64,000 nucleotides of DNA from Nothopassalora personata (taxonomy: Eukaryota; Ascomycota; Dothideomycetes; Mycosphaerellales; Mycosphaerellaceae), in assembly GCA_033816765.1 (NCBI GenBank), contig CM066288.1:186001-250000 (forward strand), read 5' to 3'. The position numbers were made by a program, and so were the translations under genes. Below, in pieces: positions 1 to 10,351 of the stretch. Position 1 is the stretch's first letter. Every line of letters begins with the position of its first letter. Below the pieces are notes generated by a model. The model did not search any database and was not told the origin of the DNA. It saw nothing but the letters and a program-made list of their open reading frames with translations.

Positions 1-399
1 CTAAGCTCGGCTTTCCTCCCGGACCATGTGAGAGTACTCAGACAGCAGATGGACCATGTCTCCTTGACTGCAGAGATGGCACAGTATCTACACAACGTGG
101 TAGTGTTCATGCGGAACAGCCGCTACGTCAAGGGTGGCGTCACAGCTACGGCGACCCGTCAAATGCGCAGTATATGCAGAGCGCTGGCACCGCTTCATGG
201 CATTGACTACGTCCCTCCTTCTCTCGTGGCTTTGGCAGCTCGGAAGATCTATCCTCATCGTCTGGTGCTGGCAACACACGAGAATGAGAAGAGTCTGTTA
301 TGGGGCAGCGACCCTGCGGCAGTGAAGGAGCTGCTTGAGGGTGTAACAGTCGAAGATGCCATCGAGGACGTCCTTGCCAGCATCGAAGCACCGTTGTGA
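1..399 (+). CDS. Magnesium-chelatase-like AAA+ ATPase, C-terminal end (partial)
   Basis: The reading frame is open from the first base of the window to a TGA at 397-399, so only about 132 C-terminal residues are present and the 5' part lies outside. The segment starts with an F-L-P-D-H-V stretch and has the helical block YLHNVVVFMRNSR, then ATATRQM, then SLVALAARKIYPHR, and ends in an acidic VEDAIEDVLASIEAPL. This arrangement recalls the C-terminus of fungal magnesium-chelatase-subunit-like (MoxR-type) ATPases, which lack a chlorophyll role and whose function is unclear. The Walker motifs would lie upstream, so ATPase activity cannot be judged here. Family assignment rests on recalled resemblance only. 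Confidence 0.65.
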   Translation, partial: LSSAFLPDHVRVLRQQMDHVSLTAEMAQYLHNVVVFMRNSRYVKGGVTATATRQMRSICRALAPLHGIDYVPPSLVALAARKIYPHRLVLATHENEKSLLWGSDPAAVKELLEGVTVEDAIEDVLASIEAPL

Positions 400-708
400 A
401 GAACTACTGCTCCACTCCATTAACGTGGACTGATCTCCCGTCGACATCTCAAGCTTCCGCATAACGGAATCGTCTACTGAGTATGGCCTCTGCTCCGGCA
501 TGAGGCCCAGCTCAACTGGCTGCTCAGCGTCGATCGCAGCGTCTTCATCGAGCATGGGCTTCATACTCTCGGCACGCTCAGTCACGTCGGCGATCTCCTT
601 GATCCATCCAGCTATCCACTTCTCTTGTATGGAACCCAGAATGCCGATCTGGATGCTTCTGTAATCCAACTTCTCCCGCCTCGGCTCACGCTCGGGATCC
701 CACTGCAT
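298..708 (-). CDS. Possible hypothetical protein overlapping the preceding gene's 3' end
   Basis: An ATG-initiated 136-residue frame runs on the minus strand and overlaps the last ~100 bases of the ATPase gene on the other strand. Its first ~95 residues look coding-like: charged, with helical segments (e.g. EKWIAGWIKEIADVTERAES) and GAG/AAG-rich codons. The last ~35 residues are antisense to the neighbouring CDS and look less convincing. It could be the 3' exon of a spliced gene whose 5' part lies beyond 708, or chance. No family recognised. Confidence 0.3.
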   Translation of the reverse strand: MQWDPEREPRREKLDYRSIQIGILGSIQEKWIAGWIKEIADVTERAESMKPMLDEDAAIDAEQPVELGLMPEQRPYSVDDSVMRKLEMSTGDQSTLMEWSSSSSQRCFDAGKDVLDGIFDCYTLKQLLHCRRVAAP

Positions 709-2200
709 GACTACCGATTCGCCTTCAGTATGTGGACTCGAAGCTAGACACGCGTTGCTTAGGAGCTCCGCGGAATCTCATGCTTCACGTGGGTATGCGA
801 GGATGCGTTCCTGGTTGTGGTCCTTACATGAGTAGCCGCTTCGATACATCCTCCAGCACCAGGAAGGATTGATCCATGTCATGCGGCCAGGCTTGAAGAG
901 AGGCGCGGCTGAAAGTTTCTGGTGTTCGAAAGCGTCTGAGGCGATCGTTGCATCATATGCTTGGTATACTGTTATGCAGTCTTTGTCAAATGAAGCACGG
1001 AGAACGATGCGGGCTAGCCATAGGCGATGTACGTGTACAATCTCCGGCGGACACGCACTGGATACGATGGGCTTTTATTTGCTGAGAGTGCTGGGAGTTA
1101 TGCAGTTGATGCCTCTCGCATGTCGCTTGGATCGTGCATGTGCGGCCTCTTACTTGTACAACACTTTGTAGAGGGGGCGGCTCCGCCATTGAGCGAAAAG
1201 ACCTTGACAGCTTTCCAAACACAATACAGTCTGATTCTACTATTGTCCTGCTCGCCAGATCATCGCTCTTCGACCTTACATACACGAACCAATTCGTCAC
1301 ATCGCTTTGACAATGTCCGGGCCACGGCCTCATGTTCACCGAGGACCTAGGTCACTTGCGAGGCGATAATGCCAATCTTGCAGTGCTGTTGGTGTACGTG
1401 ATCTTCGCGACATGTGGTCTCGCATCCTTTCTCTTGCCAAGGCTGTGAAAACCACTGGAGGATACGACCGCCATTTTGGACGCTCTGCGAGTACTCAGAC
1501 CAGGTTTCCACGAAATTTGTGTCGAAATTGATCGACTATCACGGCGCTGCACACCACCAGATGCAAACGGATAATAATACTTCCTGAAGAACGTCATATC
1601 TGAGTATGCTGACACAGCTGCCCGTCTTCGATAGGTCGTGTATGACTGACTATAGATGAATATGCTATCATGTTGCAGACTACGACGTGCACTCAGCACC
1701 CCAGAACCCCTCTCGTAGACTACTTACTCCCTCCACCCCAAACCCCTACTCAACAACGGGATCCCGCTCAGGCTTCTCGAAACTCCAAATCAACCACCTC
1801 TATCTAGACTGCAAAGCGCGAGTAATCTTTGTGTGTCGAAACTCAGTCCCTTGAACCCTATCATCACCCAGTGCTAAAGTCTCCATGATAATATATATCC
1901 CTTCGGCGAAACCCGGGACATCCTTTGTGCCTTGCAGTGATGTCGTCCATTTTCTCCCGTGCTTGCTCGACGGATGTGTATGCGCCCGCGACTGTTGCGT
2001 GATCGAGAGCTTGGTTGAACGGTGGTTGGCTTTGGGTTAGGACGATGTACGTTTTGGTCGTGGTCGGAGAGCGTGGTCACCTGGGGGATTTTGGCTAGTA
2101 GGATATGATGGCAGAAGCGTATGAGTTTGCTGTAAGTCCGATCAGATTGAGGATCGTGATCTCGGTGTGACTATGCAGTATTTGTACAACGATGATCTCT
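709..2200. other. Intergenic region, about 1.5 kb
   Basis: Short overlapping frames occur on both strands, but none shows a domain, low-complexity coding signature or convincing splice structure. No tRNA or transposon was recognised. It holds the 3' flank of BMS1. Confidence 0.5.
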
Positions 2201-5200
2201 CTACTCCTTCCTCCTCTTCTTGAACTTGCCACCACCTCCTCCACCGCCGCCGCCATCAGCACCATCTGACCAGCCCTTCCGCTTCCTACCCTCCCTCCGC
2301 CAGAACTCATCTCTCTCCTTCTTCTCCCTCTCTTTCCTCATCGACTCATTCTCCGCCACCTTCGCTCTATGCGGCTGTCTTCGTTCCTCCTGCTTGGCTC
2401 GCCTCTTCTCAACCTTCTCCTTCCTCAACGTCATGATCTGCTGCATTAACCTTCTAGCCTCCTTTTCCTCGCCACCCAGTACTACTGCACGCTTCTGCAC
2501 ATATGTCTCCTTCTTCTGCGGTTTCATTTGTGTGATCTGCGACTTGAATGGCAACTCCGCTTGCAGTTTCTTCGGCACGCGCAGTGGGTTGAAGTGACGT
2601 TCTTGACGTTCGACCTTACCATACTTGCTGTTTTTCAGCTGCGGTGTCGGGATATTCTGTGCGGCGCGGACCTGTCCTGTCAGACGCATGCCTTGCCATG
2701 AATTGGATCCACCACCTTCAAGAAGATTCGTCACTGGATAGTAGAAGCGATGCGGTCGGACCGGGTACCAAGCTCGAAGGAAGACGATATCGCTCATCAA
2801 GATTTTGTCCTCGAATGTTGCTCTGTAGCAGCCTTCTGGCTTGGAGAGTGCTTTCTTGATCTGACCTCGGATACCTGACACGGTCTTGATGCTGGCACCT
2901 TCGAACTTGGCGATCTCCAGCGCTGAAGCGAACATGTCTTTAATGAAGGCGGTGTTTTTGAAGATCTTGTATGGATGCCCCGTGAGCTTGAGTTTCTTGA
3001 CGATCTCAGTGCTCTCATCGACATTGACTACAACTCCAGTGGCTGCAATACGGAAGCCTGGGTTCGAATTCGAAAAGCTCTGAACGCAGCAAAAGCCAGT
3101 GTTTGGAGCCGCCAAAGGCCCATAGAATGTGCCATGACAATGCATGTGCTCGGGCGTATATTTGAGCATCCTGTGTCGCTGTCGGTTCTCGTGAATGCTG
3201 TATACAGGCGTAGTCTGAAACCTGCGCCATCCCAAGGAAAAGATGAGTGGATCGTTGGTCTTCAAGATCTTCTTGTGCCATCTGTGTCGCTTGATGCGGA
3301 CTTGGACAAATCCCATGCGTTCCTCTGTTGGCTGTAACCCACCAATTAGCACTGGGTATCGAGCGTCAAAGTTCTCAGCAAACTCGTAAGGCACCGAGGA
3401 CAAGATAAGGCGAGCGTATGTTCCCGCTCGATATCCTTCTGCACGCACGCGCGATGCTTCGTCCAGACTCTCGAACTCTTGTCGGTTGATATCTTGCTGT
3501 TTCCGGAGAGCAGCCTTTTGCTGGTCATACCATTCGTCCTCCCCGAACTCTTGCTCCTCAGCTCGTCCATCTGCTTCCCGGTTTGTGTTCTTGGGATTGA
3601 GGAAGCCCTCCCTGTCTTCTTCTTCGAATCTTGCTTTGAGCTCTTCTTTCTTTCTGGCGTTCTTCCTCCGCTCATCATCAAGTGACTGCTCAGGCGCATG
3701 GCTTTCACCTGTTTCCAGGTCCTCGAACGCGCCATCACCTTCATCGTCATCGTCGTCAATGCCTTCGAACTCGTTGGCTTCTCCCTCACCGAGCTCCTCA
3801 GCATTCGCACCGGTGACTCTGGTGTTCGCGAATCGCCTTCGCAGTGCTTCGATGTTCTCTTCGTCAGTCCATTTCTGCTCCAACTCTTCGTAATCATAGC
3901 GAGGAATCATGCGGTCGTCGTCAGAGTCTGTCTTATCGTGGTGTCGACGCTTGAAAAAGCTATCCTCTTGCTCATCTTCGTTGTCTGCATCGTTTTCGTC
4001 TGTCTCTTCGCCGCGCCACTTCTTCACTATCTCAGCTGTTGACAACATATCGTCGTACATTAACTTCGCCAGCTCCGCAATGCGCCATGGCTGCTGGCGG
4101 CCATGCAATTGTTGCGCGCGCTCTGCCAGGTTGCTCTTCCAACGTGGCACATCCTCGTCACCATGATCATCTTCACTGTCTTCGTCCTCCTCATCCGGAT
4201 CATCTTCTAGTTCCTGGTCTGAGACAGATGACAAAGACCCAAGGTCGCTGTCAGAATCTGCAAATGCGATATGTCCTTCGACCTCCTGGTCCTTGTCTTT
4301 ATCCTTCTTCGACTTTGACAACTTCGATGGCGCCTGCTGCAACGCCTCAAGGTCGGCCTCATCATCGGTGTCGCCACTTTCGAAGCCTTCATCGTCCAGC
4401 TCGTCATCCTCATTGCCTTCACGATGAGCTATTGTGGGCTTCCTCGCGGTCTTGCGTCCAGTGTCCTGCACATCTTCTTCGTTGTCGAGCTGTCGGAGCC
4501 TCTCTCCCCGATGAAACAATGCAATGCCCTGATCATCCTCTCCAAGCAGCCTGCGCTCTCCCTGCAAACCAACCACCATCTGTTCTCCAAGACCTCTCTC
4601 TGCGTCATCCTCATCTGCATCGAACGTGTTGCTCTTAACATCAATGTACACAGCATCCTTGTCCATGAGCACACCACCAACATCACTCATGGGCGCGTAG
4701 ATCATCTTCTGCTTGTCGCCAAGTCGCCTCCTCTTCTTCGCGCTCGGGTCTTGCTTTTCGCGCAACTGCTGGAAATGCGGTGTCGGGCAAGGGTCTGGCA
4801 ACGACTCCACTCGATCGACGTTCAAGTCGCCCACGCCTGGAACATGGACGCGCACATCGCTGGATGGGAAGTTCGTGCCTCGCAGGTACCCGTACAGAGC
4901 AATGGTGCGATCACACTGTGGATCTTCTTCGACCAAGGTCGGAGGCGTGATGTCGAGCATTCGATCTGCCAACGCATACGGATGTGAGTTGCGCCATACC
5001 AACGGGCGAGGGTTCTTCATAACGCTAAGGAAGCGGGACAAGTTCAGGACCTCACGGTCGGGATATCTGCCGTTGATGACACCAGACAGGTAAAAGAGCT
5101 TTGCGCCTTGGTAGAGCTCCGACCAGAAACGGTGCTTCAGCCTCTTCTTCTGCGCCTTGAGAGTGTCCTGCTTCCTGAACAAGTCGAGATGTGTTAGGAT

Positions 5201-5704
5201 GCCGAACACGTTGCCCGGCATTCCTGTGCTGCTCAACACCGACAGAAACTCCATTGTCTCCATCTCGAAGCCGTAGTTGCCGTCGATCATGAGCAGCACG
5301 ATATCCACCACTTTTGCCATGTCGATCGCAGCAGCCAGACTGTCGCTTGGTCCCTCGACGAAGGTCAATCGTCTCTTCTTGCTGGTGACAACCGTGATCG
5401 GGCCGGTGGGCTGCGAGACCGCCTGCTTCGTGTATCGGCGGACCAGACTCTTGATCAATGTCGTCTTGCCCACGCCGGGAGGTCCCACGACACCGACCAC
5501 AAGCGGAGGCGCCTCTTCAGGCAGCCTGTCCACGAGCGGCACATGCAGACGCTTTTCCTTGACATCGTGGCTCCTCGCCGCCTGCTTTGCCAAGCGTCCG
5601 GGAGCTGCAAATGCAAACGCCTTGGGGTTCGGCTGGCTCTTGTCCTTGGCCTTCTTCTCCTTCGACGGCCGATGCGCCCGGTGCGTCTGCTCTTCGCCCG
5701 CCAT
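2201..5704 (-). CDS. BMS1: Ribosome biogenesis GTPase Bms1
   Basis: An intronless gene for 1167 residues, close to yeast Bms1 (1183). Bms1 is a nucleolar GTPase of the small-subunit processome; with Rcl1 it drives 18S rRNA maturation. Visible in order: a basic N-terminus; P-loop GPPGVGKTT at 74-82; blocks GPITVVTSKKRRLTF, DGNYGFEMETMEFL and LSGVINGRYPDREVLNLSRF, all characteristic of Bms1; a long acidic region (roughly 390-740) rich in Asp/Glu; a conserved C-terminal RIBIOP_C/DUF663 region (about 760-990, with FYGPLAAPNTGF); and a Lys/Arg/Glu-rich tail carrying nine consecutive glycines before KFKKRRKE. The ATG at 5704 gives MAGEEQTHRAHRPSKEKK, a family-like start. It is divergent from the PBI2-like gene. 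Identification is secure. Confidence 0.97.
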   Translation of the reverse strand: MAGEEQTHRAHRPSKEKKAKDKSQPNPKAFAFAAPGRLAKQAARSHDVKEKRLHVPLVDRLPEEAPPLVVGVVGPPGVGKTTLIKSLVRRYTKQAVSQPTGPITVVTSKKRRLTFVEGPSDSLAAAIDMAKVVDIVLLMIDGNYGFEMETMEFLSVLSSTGMPGNVFGILTHLDLFRKQDTLKAQKKRLKHRFWSELYQGAKLFYLSGVINGRYPDREVLNLSRFLSVMKNPRPLVWRNSHPYALADRMLDITPPTLVEEDPQCDRTIALYGYLRGTNFPSSDVRVHVPGVGDLNVDRVESLPDPCPTPHFQQLREKQDPSAKKRRRLGDKQKMIYAPMSDVGGVLMDKDAVYIDVKSNTFDADEDDAERGLGEQMVVGLQGERRLLGEDDQGIALFHRGERLRQLDNEEDVQDTGRKTARKPTIAHREGNEDDELDDEGFESGDTDDEADLEALQQAPSKLSKSKKDKDKDQEVEGHIAFADSDSDLGSLSSVSDQELEDDPDEEDEDSEDDHGDEDVPRWKSNLAERAQQLHGRQQPWRIAELAKLMYDDMLSTAEIVKKWRGEETDENDADNEDEQEDSFFKRRHHDKTDSDDDRMIPRYDYEELEQKWTDEENIEALRRRFANTRVTGANAEELGEGEANEFEGIDDDDDEGDGAFEDLETGESHAPEQSLDDERRKNARKKEELKARFEEEDREGFLNPKNTNREADGRAEEQEFGEDEWYDQQKAALRKQQDINRQEFESLDEASRVRAEGYRAGTYARLILSSVPYEFAENFDARYPVLIGGLQPTEERMGFVQVRIKRHRWHKKILKTNDPLIFSLGWRRFQTTPVYSIHENRQRHRMLKYTPEHMHCHGTFYGPLAAPNTGFCCVQSFSNSNPGFRIAATGVVVNVDESTEIVKKLKLTGHPYKIFKNTAFIKDMFASALEIAKFEGASIKTVSGIRGQIKKALSKPEGCYRATFEDKILMSDIVFLRAWYPVRPHRFYYPVTNLLEGGGSNSWQGMRLTGQVRAAQNIPTPQLKNSKYGKVERQERHFNPLRVPKKLQAELPFKSQITQMKPQKKETYVQKRAVVLGGEEKEARRLMQQIMTLRKEKVEKRRAKQEERRQPHRAKVAENESMRKEREKKERDEFWRREGRKRKGWSDGADGGGGGGGGGKFKKRRKE

Positions 5705-6034
5705 CGTGTCGCACGCGGATTGAACAACGCCTCGCAGTCTGCACTTTCCTCGGAGGACTGGAAATTTTGACGCACGTGCCCCCCGTCTAGATTAAGCTTA
5801 TCGCGGTACGCACGCGAGGCGGCTATCACCGGCACTAAGATCATCCCTCCAAATGACGTTTTTGGGCTTGCACATGTCTCGCGCTTCGGCGATTGGGTGG
5901 GAAAGCAGGCGCAGGCTCCAGCATGAGATAGCTACTTCCTGTCAACTTGGTCTCAAAAGCTTCGTCAAGTCACTCACACTTTTCATACAAGAAAATACCA
6001 CTCCATCTCATTCTTGACATCCACATCATCCAAA
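5705..6034. promoter_or_regulatory. Shared divergent promoter region of BMS1 and the PBI2-like gene
   Basis: About 330 bases separate the BMS1 start (minus) from the PBI2-like start (plus). The stretch just before the plus-strand start is pyrimidine/CA-rich (cttttcatacaag, ccacatcatccaaa before the ATG), as is common for fungal leaders. No specific binding site is claimed. Confidence 0.5.
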
Positions 6035-6369
6035 ATGCCTGCCATCAACGTGAGCCCCTCCATCGACGTGTCCCTCACCGGTCCAGTCATACTGATGGAG
6101 CAAAGGTTTCCCTGAAGGACAAGAACGGCGACGTCAGCAAACTCGAGGAGGCCAAGAAGCAGGTCACCGAGCAGGGCGGCAAGATCACCAATGAGTTCAC
6201 TCTGGTAAAGGGTTTCACGTACGTTGCCCTCGACGTTCATGATTTCGAGAGAGAGTCAGAGCTGACGTGCCTCTTTCACAGTGCCGAGTTCCCAGACGAC
6301 AAAGTCCACACCCTTTCCTCGAACGATCACATCAACGTCGAGAACGATGGCAAGGTCACTACACAATGA
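6035..6369 (+). CDS. PBI2: Proteinase B inhibitor 2-like protein (I9 inhibitor)
   Basis: Three exons by eye: 6035-6049, 6106-6218 and 6282-6369, joined by GT-AG introns of 56 and 63 bases, giving 71 residues (yeast Pbi2 is 75). The protein starts MPAINVSLKDKNGD and contains the I9 signature order: strand, helix LEEAKKQVTEQGG, strand KITNEFTLVKGFTAEFP, helix, and a C-terminal HINVENDGKVTTQ. This is the stand-alone form of a subtilisin propeptide. Pbi2/IB2 inhibits vacuolar proteinase B in the cytosol and, in yeast, with thioredoxin forms LMA1 for vacuole fusion. The first exon has only five codons. The phase works at both junctions and restores a continuous family-like protein. Confidence 0.88.
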
Positions 6370-6536
6370 TGGACTGAAGTGATACAAGAACCACAAGTCA
6401 TAAGATATCGTCGGTCGATGATCAATGATCCATGTGAAGAGCTGCATATTGGCAAAACTTCTCAATCCGTCTGCGGTCCATACGTAGCGCAATGTCGTCT
6501 ATACAATGCTATAGCTGTATCATGATGCGGACACCG

Positions 6537-7524
6537 CTAACGTCGATCGTCATCGGCGATTATGTGGTTCCAGAATCCTCTGAGGTGCTTCTTGCTGCCG
6601 AGCTCGTTGAGCTAGTGCTGGTCAGTCATGTTTCCGGCCAACGTTTGGGATGGAACTTACCTGCTCAATCTCCTTGGGCGTGAGCTTGAATGTCATGGAC
6701 CTCAGATAGTCTGATAGCCTCTGCTCTTTGCTGCTCGTCGTGATAGCGACAATGTCTTGGTCGACGCACCACCTCAAACAGATCTCGCCCGGGCTCACGG
6801 CATATTTCTTGGCGAGGCTGTTCAGATAGTCGCTGGCAGGTCCTCCTTCGCCTTTGGTGACTGGAGTCAGTGGGCCGTAGGCAGCAGTGGCAATGCCCTT
6901 CTCTCTGTGATACTTGAGCAGGTCCGGGTGTTGCAAGTACGGATGAAACTCAATCTGGTTGATGGCCGGAGGGATCGTGCAGTTCTCCAAAATGAAGTCG
7001 AGGTGATGCGTTAGATAGTTGCTGACTCCGATCGACTTCGTCAAGCCTTCGTTCTTGAGCTGCTCCATCTGCTTCCACTTGGCTTGGTGTTCTTCTTTGC
7101 TCTCACTGAAGAAAGGCGAATGAATGAGGTAGCTGTAAACTGTCAAAGAGGTCCGCCGGATCCTTCTCCAAGCTACTCACAGATCTACATAGTCAATCTG
7201 CAACTTCTTTAAGCTGGTTCTGAGTGCCGATGGAATGTCGGCAATGTTGTTTTGGACCTTGGTCGTCACGAAGAGCTTGTCCCGTGAGACACCAGACTCC
7301 TTGATTGCAGTGCCAAGTTCGGTCTCAGTTTTGTATATCTCAGCGCCGTCCAAATGGTAGAAGCCCAGGCCGATGGCGGTCTTGGTTGAGTCAATGCATC
7401 TCTGGTCTAGCTTGGCTTCATCGCCGGACTTATACCACGCTGTACCAGTACCATAACCGAGCATCGGAATGCTGTTGCCATCATTCAGCTTGAGGTTAGG
7501 GATTGGGGTGTGTATCTTGGCCAT
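6537..7524 (-). CDS. Aldo/keto reductase
   Basis: Three exons on the minus strand: 7524-7181, 7132-6661 and 6611-6537, with introns of 48 and 49 bases; total 296 residues, usual for the AKR superfamily. The TIM-barrel enzyme reduces aldehydes/ketones with NADPH. The catalytic tetrad is visible: Asp59 in FYHLDGAEIY, Tyr64, Lys89 in LFVTTKV and His119 in YLIHSP. Cofactor-side motifs follow: SIGVSNYL, INQIEFHPYLQ and AITTSSKEQRL. Using the second AG (7133) for intron 1 gives DYVDLYLIHSP, which matches the family. The nearer AG at 7140 would break the frame. The last exon gives the expected C-terminus LNELGSKKHLRGFWNH. The substrate cannot be told. The gene is divergent from the DUF2985 gene. Confidence 0.92.
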
Positions 7525-8341
7525 ATTTGCGTAGGAAGAGAGTCGTCGTGGCTGGGGGGAAGGGTCTGGAAACCGGTGGCGAATGGTAGATATCGATATT
7601 GTGAAGCAAGGCCTACTTGTACTGTATTGGGAGCCCCACTAAGAGCTACATCATCTTGAGAGGGTTCAAGACCCCTGCACATCAGCAGCCAAGAAATGGT
7701 GGTATCTCAGTCAACATCAGCAACACAGCGAGCGTCCAAGATGATTCTATCAGACTTGAGGGGAGCTCCCGTCACAGAGGCTTGGTGACTGTACTGTATC
7801 ACTAATAAATGGTGTGTCAGCTTACTGTAGCTCTGCAGGACATGTTGTGAGCAAGACCAATCCCCCAATTGGCCGAATCCTGTTTGACTTTACAAGGGTC
7901 TCGGATGTAAACTTCCTCCTCTTCATCGCCTGCTTGCGTGCGTGTCGACCTTTTGATCTTTCCAAGCGAGCAACGACTCGATATCTGCACCGGAGCTTCG
8001 TCGTCTGCGAGAGACGATCGCAGAGGATCCGAGAACCTGGAAAGTGCATGGCATCTATCCAGATACGCGTATAGCCGCAGTAGCCGGCTCAGAAACACCT
8101 AAAAAAAACAACAACACGCGCATCGCGGAAGCGCCGGCATCTGGCGACATCTCCCGAAGAACTCTTCAACACGCCGATGAACAAGGCGTGGAAAAGAGTC
8201 GTTGAGTCTGTGAGGAGCATAACCCGATTTACTGGTCCTGCACTTGGTGCAATCACCGTCCCGGATCTCGTCCAAGGCCAGGGACCATCAACCTAATAAC
8301 ACGTCTACGATTATTTCGGCTCAGTGGCAACACCAGCGCAT
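7525..8341. promoter_or_regulatory. Divergent intergenic region between AKR and DUF2985 genes
   Basis: About 0.8 kb without a supportable gene. It must hold both promoters. An A-run followed by CAACAAC occurs near 8101-8115. No further motif is claimed. Confidence 0.45.
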
Positions 8342-10351
8342 ATGGATTACTTCAACTATGGCTCACGCAGGCGTGGCGACTCTGTCAATGACCAAAACAA
8401 TGCCGCTACTCCCCGCCCGGGTGCACGATACGTACAGGGTGCTCCGTCCTACGAGAGTCTGAGAGCGCCGTCCAACATTCGCATTCGAAGACTACCCTCC
8501 TACAGAAGACTACCCTCCTACACCAACGCGAACTTAGCACGACCTGCCGACCAGGAACCTGGCAGGACTCCAGGCATTCCTGAAGAAGACTCTGCATTGA
8601 CGGGCAGGCGCAGGAGTTCTTCCGCACCTCAGCGGCCCAATGTCAACGATCTGCTGGCCTCCGACTTGGAGAGGCAAAGAACTGCCGACGCACACTCTTC
8701 TCGAATGCCCGCCATCAGAGAAGGTGAACGGACTACGCCACGGACTCTCGGAGTGCATGCCGGCTACCCATATGGCAATGATGGCTCACTTCCGGCGACG
8801 CCGGCTATCAATGTACAGGACATGGAGCCCGCCACGCCTCCCATCGAGAGACTTGGCGCTGGTGCTGGAGCGATGCATAGTGCTGGTGCTGCAGCCCAAA
8901 GGAGTCGCGGGTTTGGCTCGAGTCGATTCAGACGCAATACCTCGGCCACGCGAGAGTCTCAACGGGCGCCTTCTCGTGCCTCCGGCACAGAGTACGAGTC
9001 AGATGTCATCGATCTGCTTGACTTGGTCGACCCCGAAGTACGGACCATAGGTACTCTGACTAACCTTCAGAACTCTCTGTTCGTGCCGGACCTGGGAGGA
9101 CTCGTGAACAGGCGGCCAACGTACGACCTGTCATCGCGTCGACTGACCTCCGAGAGGCCGGAGGTAGATTCAGAGATCCAACGTATTGTGCGATCGAGAG
9201 CGGGGACTCGAGCTTCACGTGCAGGAGCACCTACTTCAAGGCTCATTCCCGAACATCCGTCGTCTGAGGTCGAGGAAGGCATCGAATTACAGGATTCGCA
9301 GCTGCCACGTAAGATGTCCATTTCTTCAGAACTCAGTGACTCGCACTATGCAGTACTGCCTCATGGTGTCAGCCTCGAAGGCTGGGATGAAGAGGACGTC
9401 GCCGAGCTTAACGATCACGTACGACATCTGCTCCATTCCAAGCGCGAGGGCTTCAAGCGTTCCATGAGAGGCTTCAAGCAGTACATCAGTAAGCCTCTCG
9501 GATTATTTGTATTCGTGTATGCGGTGCTGATCACATTGTTTGGCGCTGCTTGGGTATTCGCACTCATTGGCTGGATCTACGTTGGCAGCAGGCAGGACTA
9601 CATCATCAATATCATTGATCTGACGCTGGTGGCCCTCTTTGCGCTGATGGGCGATGGGCTGGCTCCGTTCCGCGCTGTCGACACATACCACATGTGCTTC
9701 ATAGCACACTACCACCATCTCACGTGGCGCCTTAGGAAGGAGAGTCAGCTGCCTGCACTCGTCGACCAAAATGACTTGCCCGACAGACGGAGAAGTGCAA
9801 CAGAGACGGATATCGATGATGCTATTGACCGAGCTGAGATGGCCGACTTTTCAGTGCTCACACCGCGGCAACAGAAGCGGCTACAGTATCATCAGGCCAA
9901 GTTCAACAAAAGTCATACCTTCTACAAACCACACGAGACGGCGACGCATCACGCCTTCCCTCTGAAGCTGATGATTGCTGCGGTAATTCTACTGGATTGC
10001 CACAGCTTGCTTCAAGTAGCGCTCGGAACGTGTACCTGGTCCATTGACTACAGGGTCCGACCCGAAGCGCTTACTGCAACGATCCTATGTTGCTCGATCA
10101 CCTGCAATATTGCTGCCGGCGTGGTGATCAGTATAGGGGATCACAAAACGCGCAAGAAGGACGTTCTAGAACGCATGTTCCGCCAAAGTTTGACTGAGCA
10201 GGCAATGAAGCGCATGGCCAAGAAGCACGACAGAGGAGAGATGGCATTGACCATTGATCCGAGAAAGGTCGAGAGCAATGACTTCCAGAAAGCGACGCAG
10301 GCGACGAAGGATGTTGGCGGTTCAAACTCATTTGACAGATCCAAAGAGTAG
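8342..10351 (+). CDS. DUF2985 family integral membrane protein
   Basis: An intronless frame of 669 residues from the ATG at 8342 (an in-frame GTG six codons upstream is not a fungal start). Residues 1-350 are disordered, Ser/Arg/Pro-rich and likely cytoplasmic. The core begins near 350 (GVSLEGWDEEDVAELNDHV), with an amphipathic helix KREGFKRSMRGFKQYISKPL leading into the first membrane helix. Four hydrophobic segments lie at about 385-414, 420-446, 538-568 and 577-600, separated by a charged loop with LTPRQQKRLQYHQAKFNKSHTFYKPHETATHH-like sequence, a hallmark of the fungal DUF2985 family. A basic tail follows. Function is unknown in the family. A tandem 18-base repeat near the N-terminus duplicates RRLPSY. 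Confidence 0.85.
   Translation: MDYFNYGSRRRGDSVNDQNNAATPRPGARYVQGAPSYESLRAPSNIRIRRLPSYRRLPSYTNANLARPADQEPGRTPGIPEEDSALTGRRRSSSAPQRPNVNDLLASDLERQRTADAHSSRMPAIREGERTTPRTLGVHAGYPYGNDGSLPATPAINVQDMEPATPPIERLGAGAGAMHSAGAAAQRSRGFGSSRFRRNTSATRESQRAPSRASGTEYESDVIDLLDLVDPEVRTIGTLTNLQNSLFVPDLGGLVNRRPTYDLSSRRLTSERPEVDSEIQRIVRSRAGTRASRAGAPTSRLIPEHPSSEVEEGIELQDSQLPRKMSISSELSDSHYAVLPHGVSLEGWDEEDVAELNDHVRHLLHSKREGFKRSMRGFKQYISKPLGLFVFVYAVLITLFGAAWVFALIGWIYVGSRQDYIINIIDLTLVALFALMGDGLAPFRAVDTYHMCFIAHYHHLTWRLRKESQLPALVDQNDLPDRRRSATETDIDDAIDRAEMADFSVLTPRQQKRLQYHQAKFNKSHTFYKPHETATHHAFPLKLMIAAVILLDCHSLLQVALGTCTWSIDYRVRPEALTATILCCSITCNIAAGVVISIGDHKTRKKDVLERMFRQSLTEQAMKRMAKKHDRGEMALTIDPRKVESNDFQKATQATKDVGGSNSFDRSKE
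8486..8521 (+). repeat. In-frame tandem duplication, 2 x 18 bases
   Basis: Two adjacent copies of an 18-base unit (8486-8503, 8504-8521) differ at one base and encode RRLPSY twice within the disordered N-terminus of the DUF2985 protein. Confidence 0.9.

Noticed and set aside
2220..2597. Proline-rich plus-strand frame
   Set aside because: It is antisense to the BMS1 poly-glycine and basic tail; a shadow of the real gene.
3055..3075. GGTTCGAATTC resembling a tRNA B box
   Set aside because: It lies inside the BMS1 coding sequence and no cloverleaf arms can be placed around it.
7140..7180. 41-base first intron in the aldo/keto reductase gene
   Set aside because: It shifts the frame; the next AG at 7133 restores DLYLIHSP.
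8324..8341. GTG-initiated extension of the DUF2985 protein
   Set aside because: GTG is not used as a normal fungal start; the ATG at 8342 is six codons downstream.
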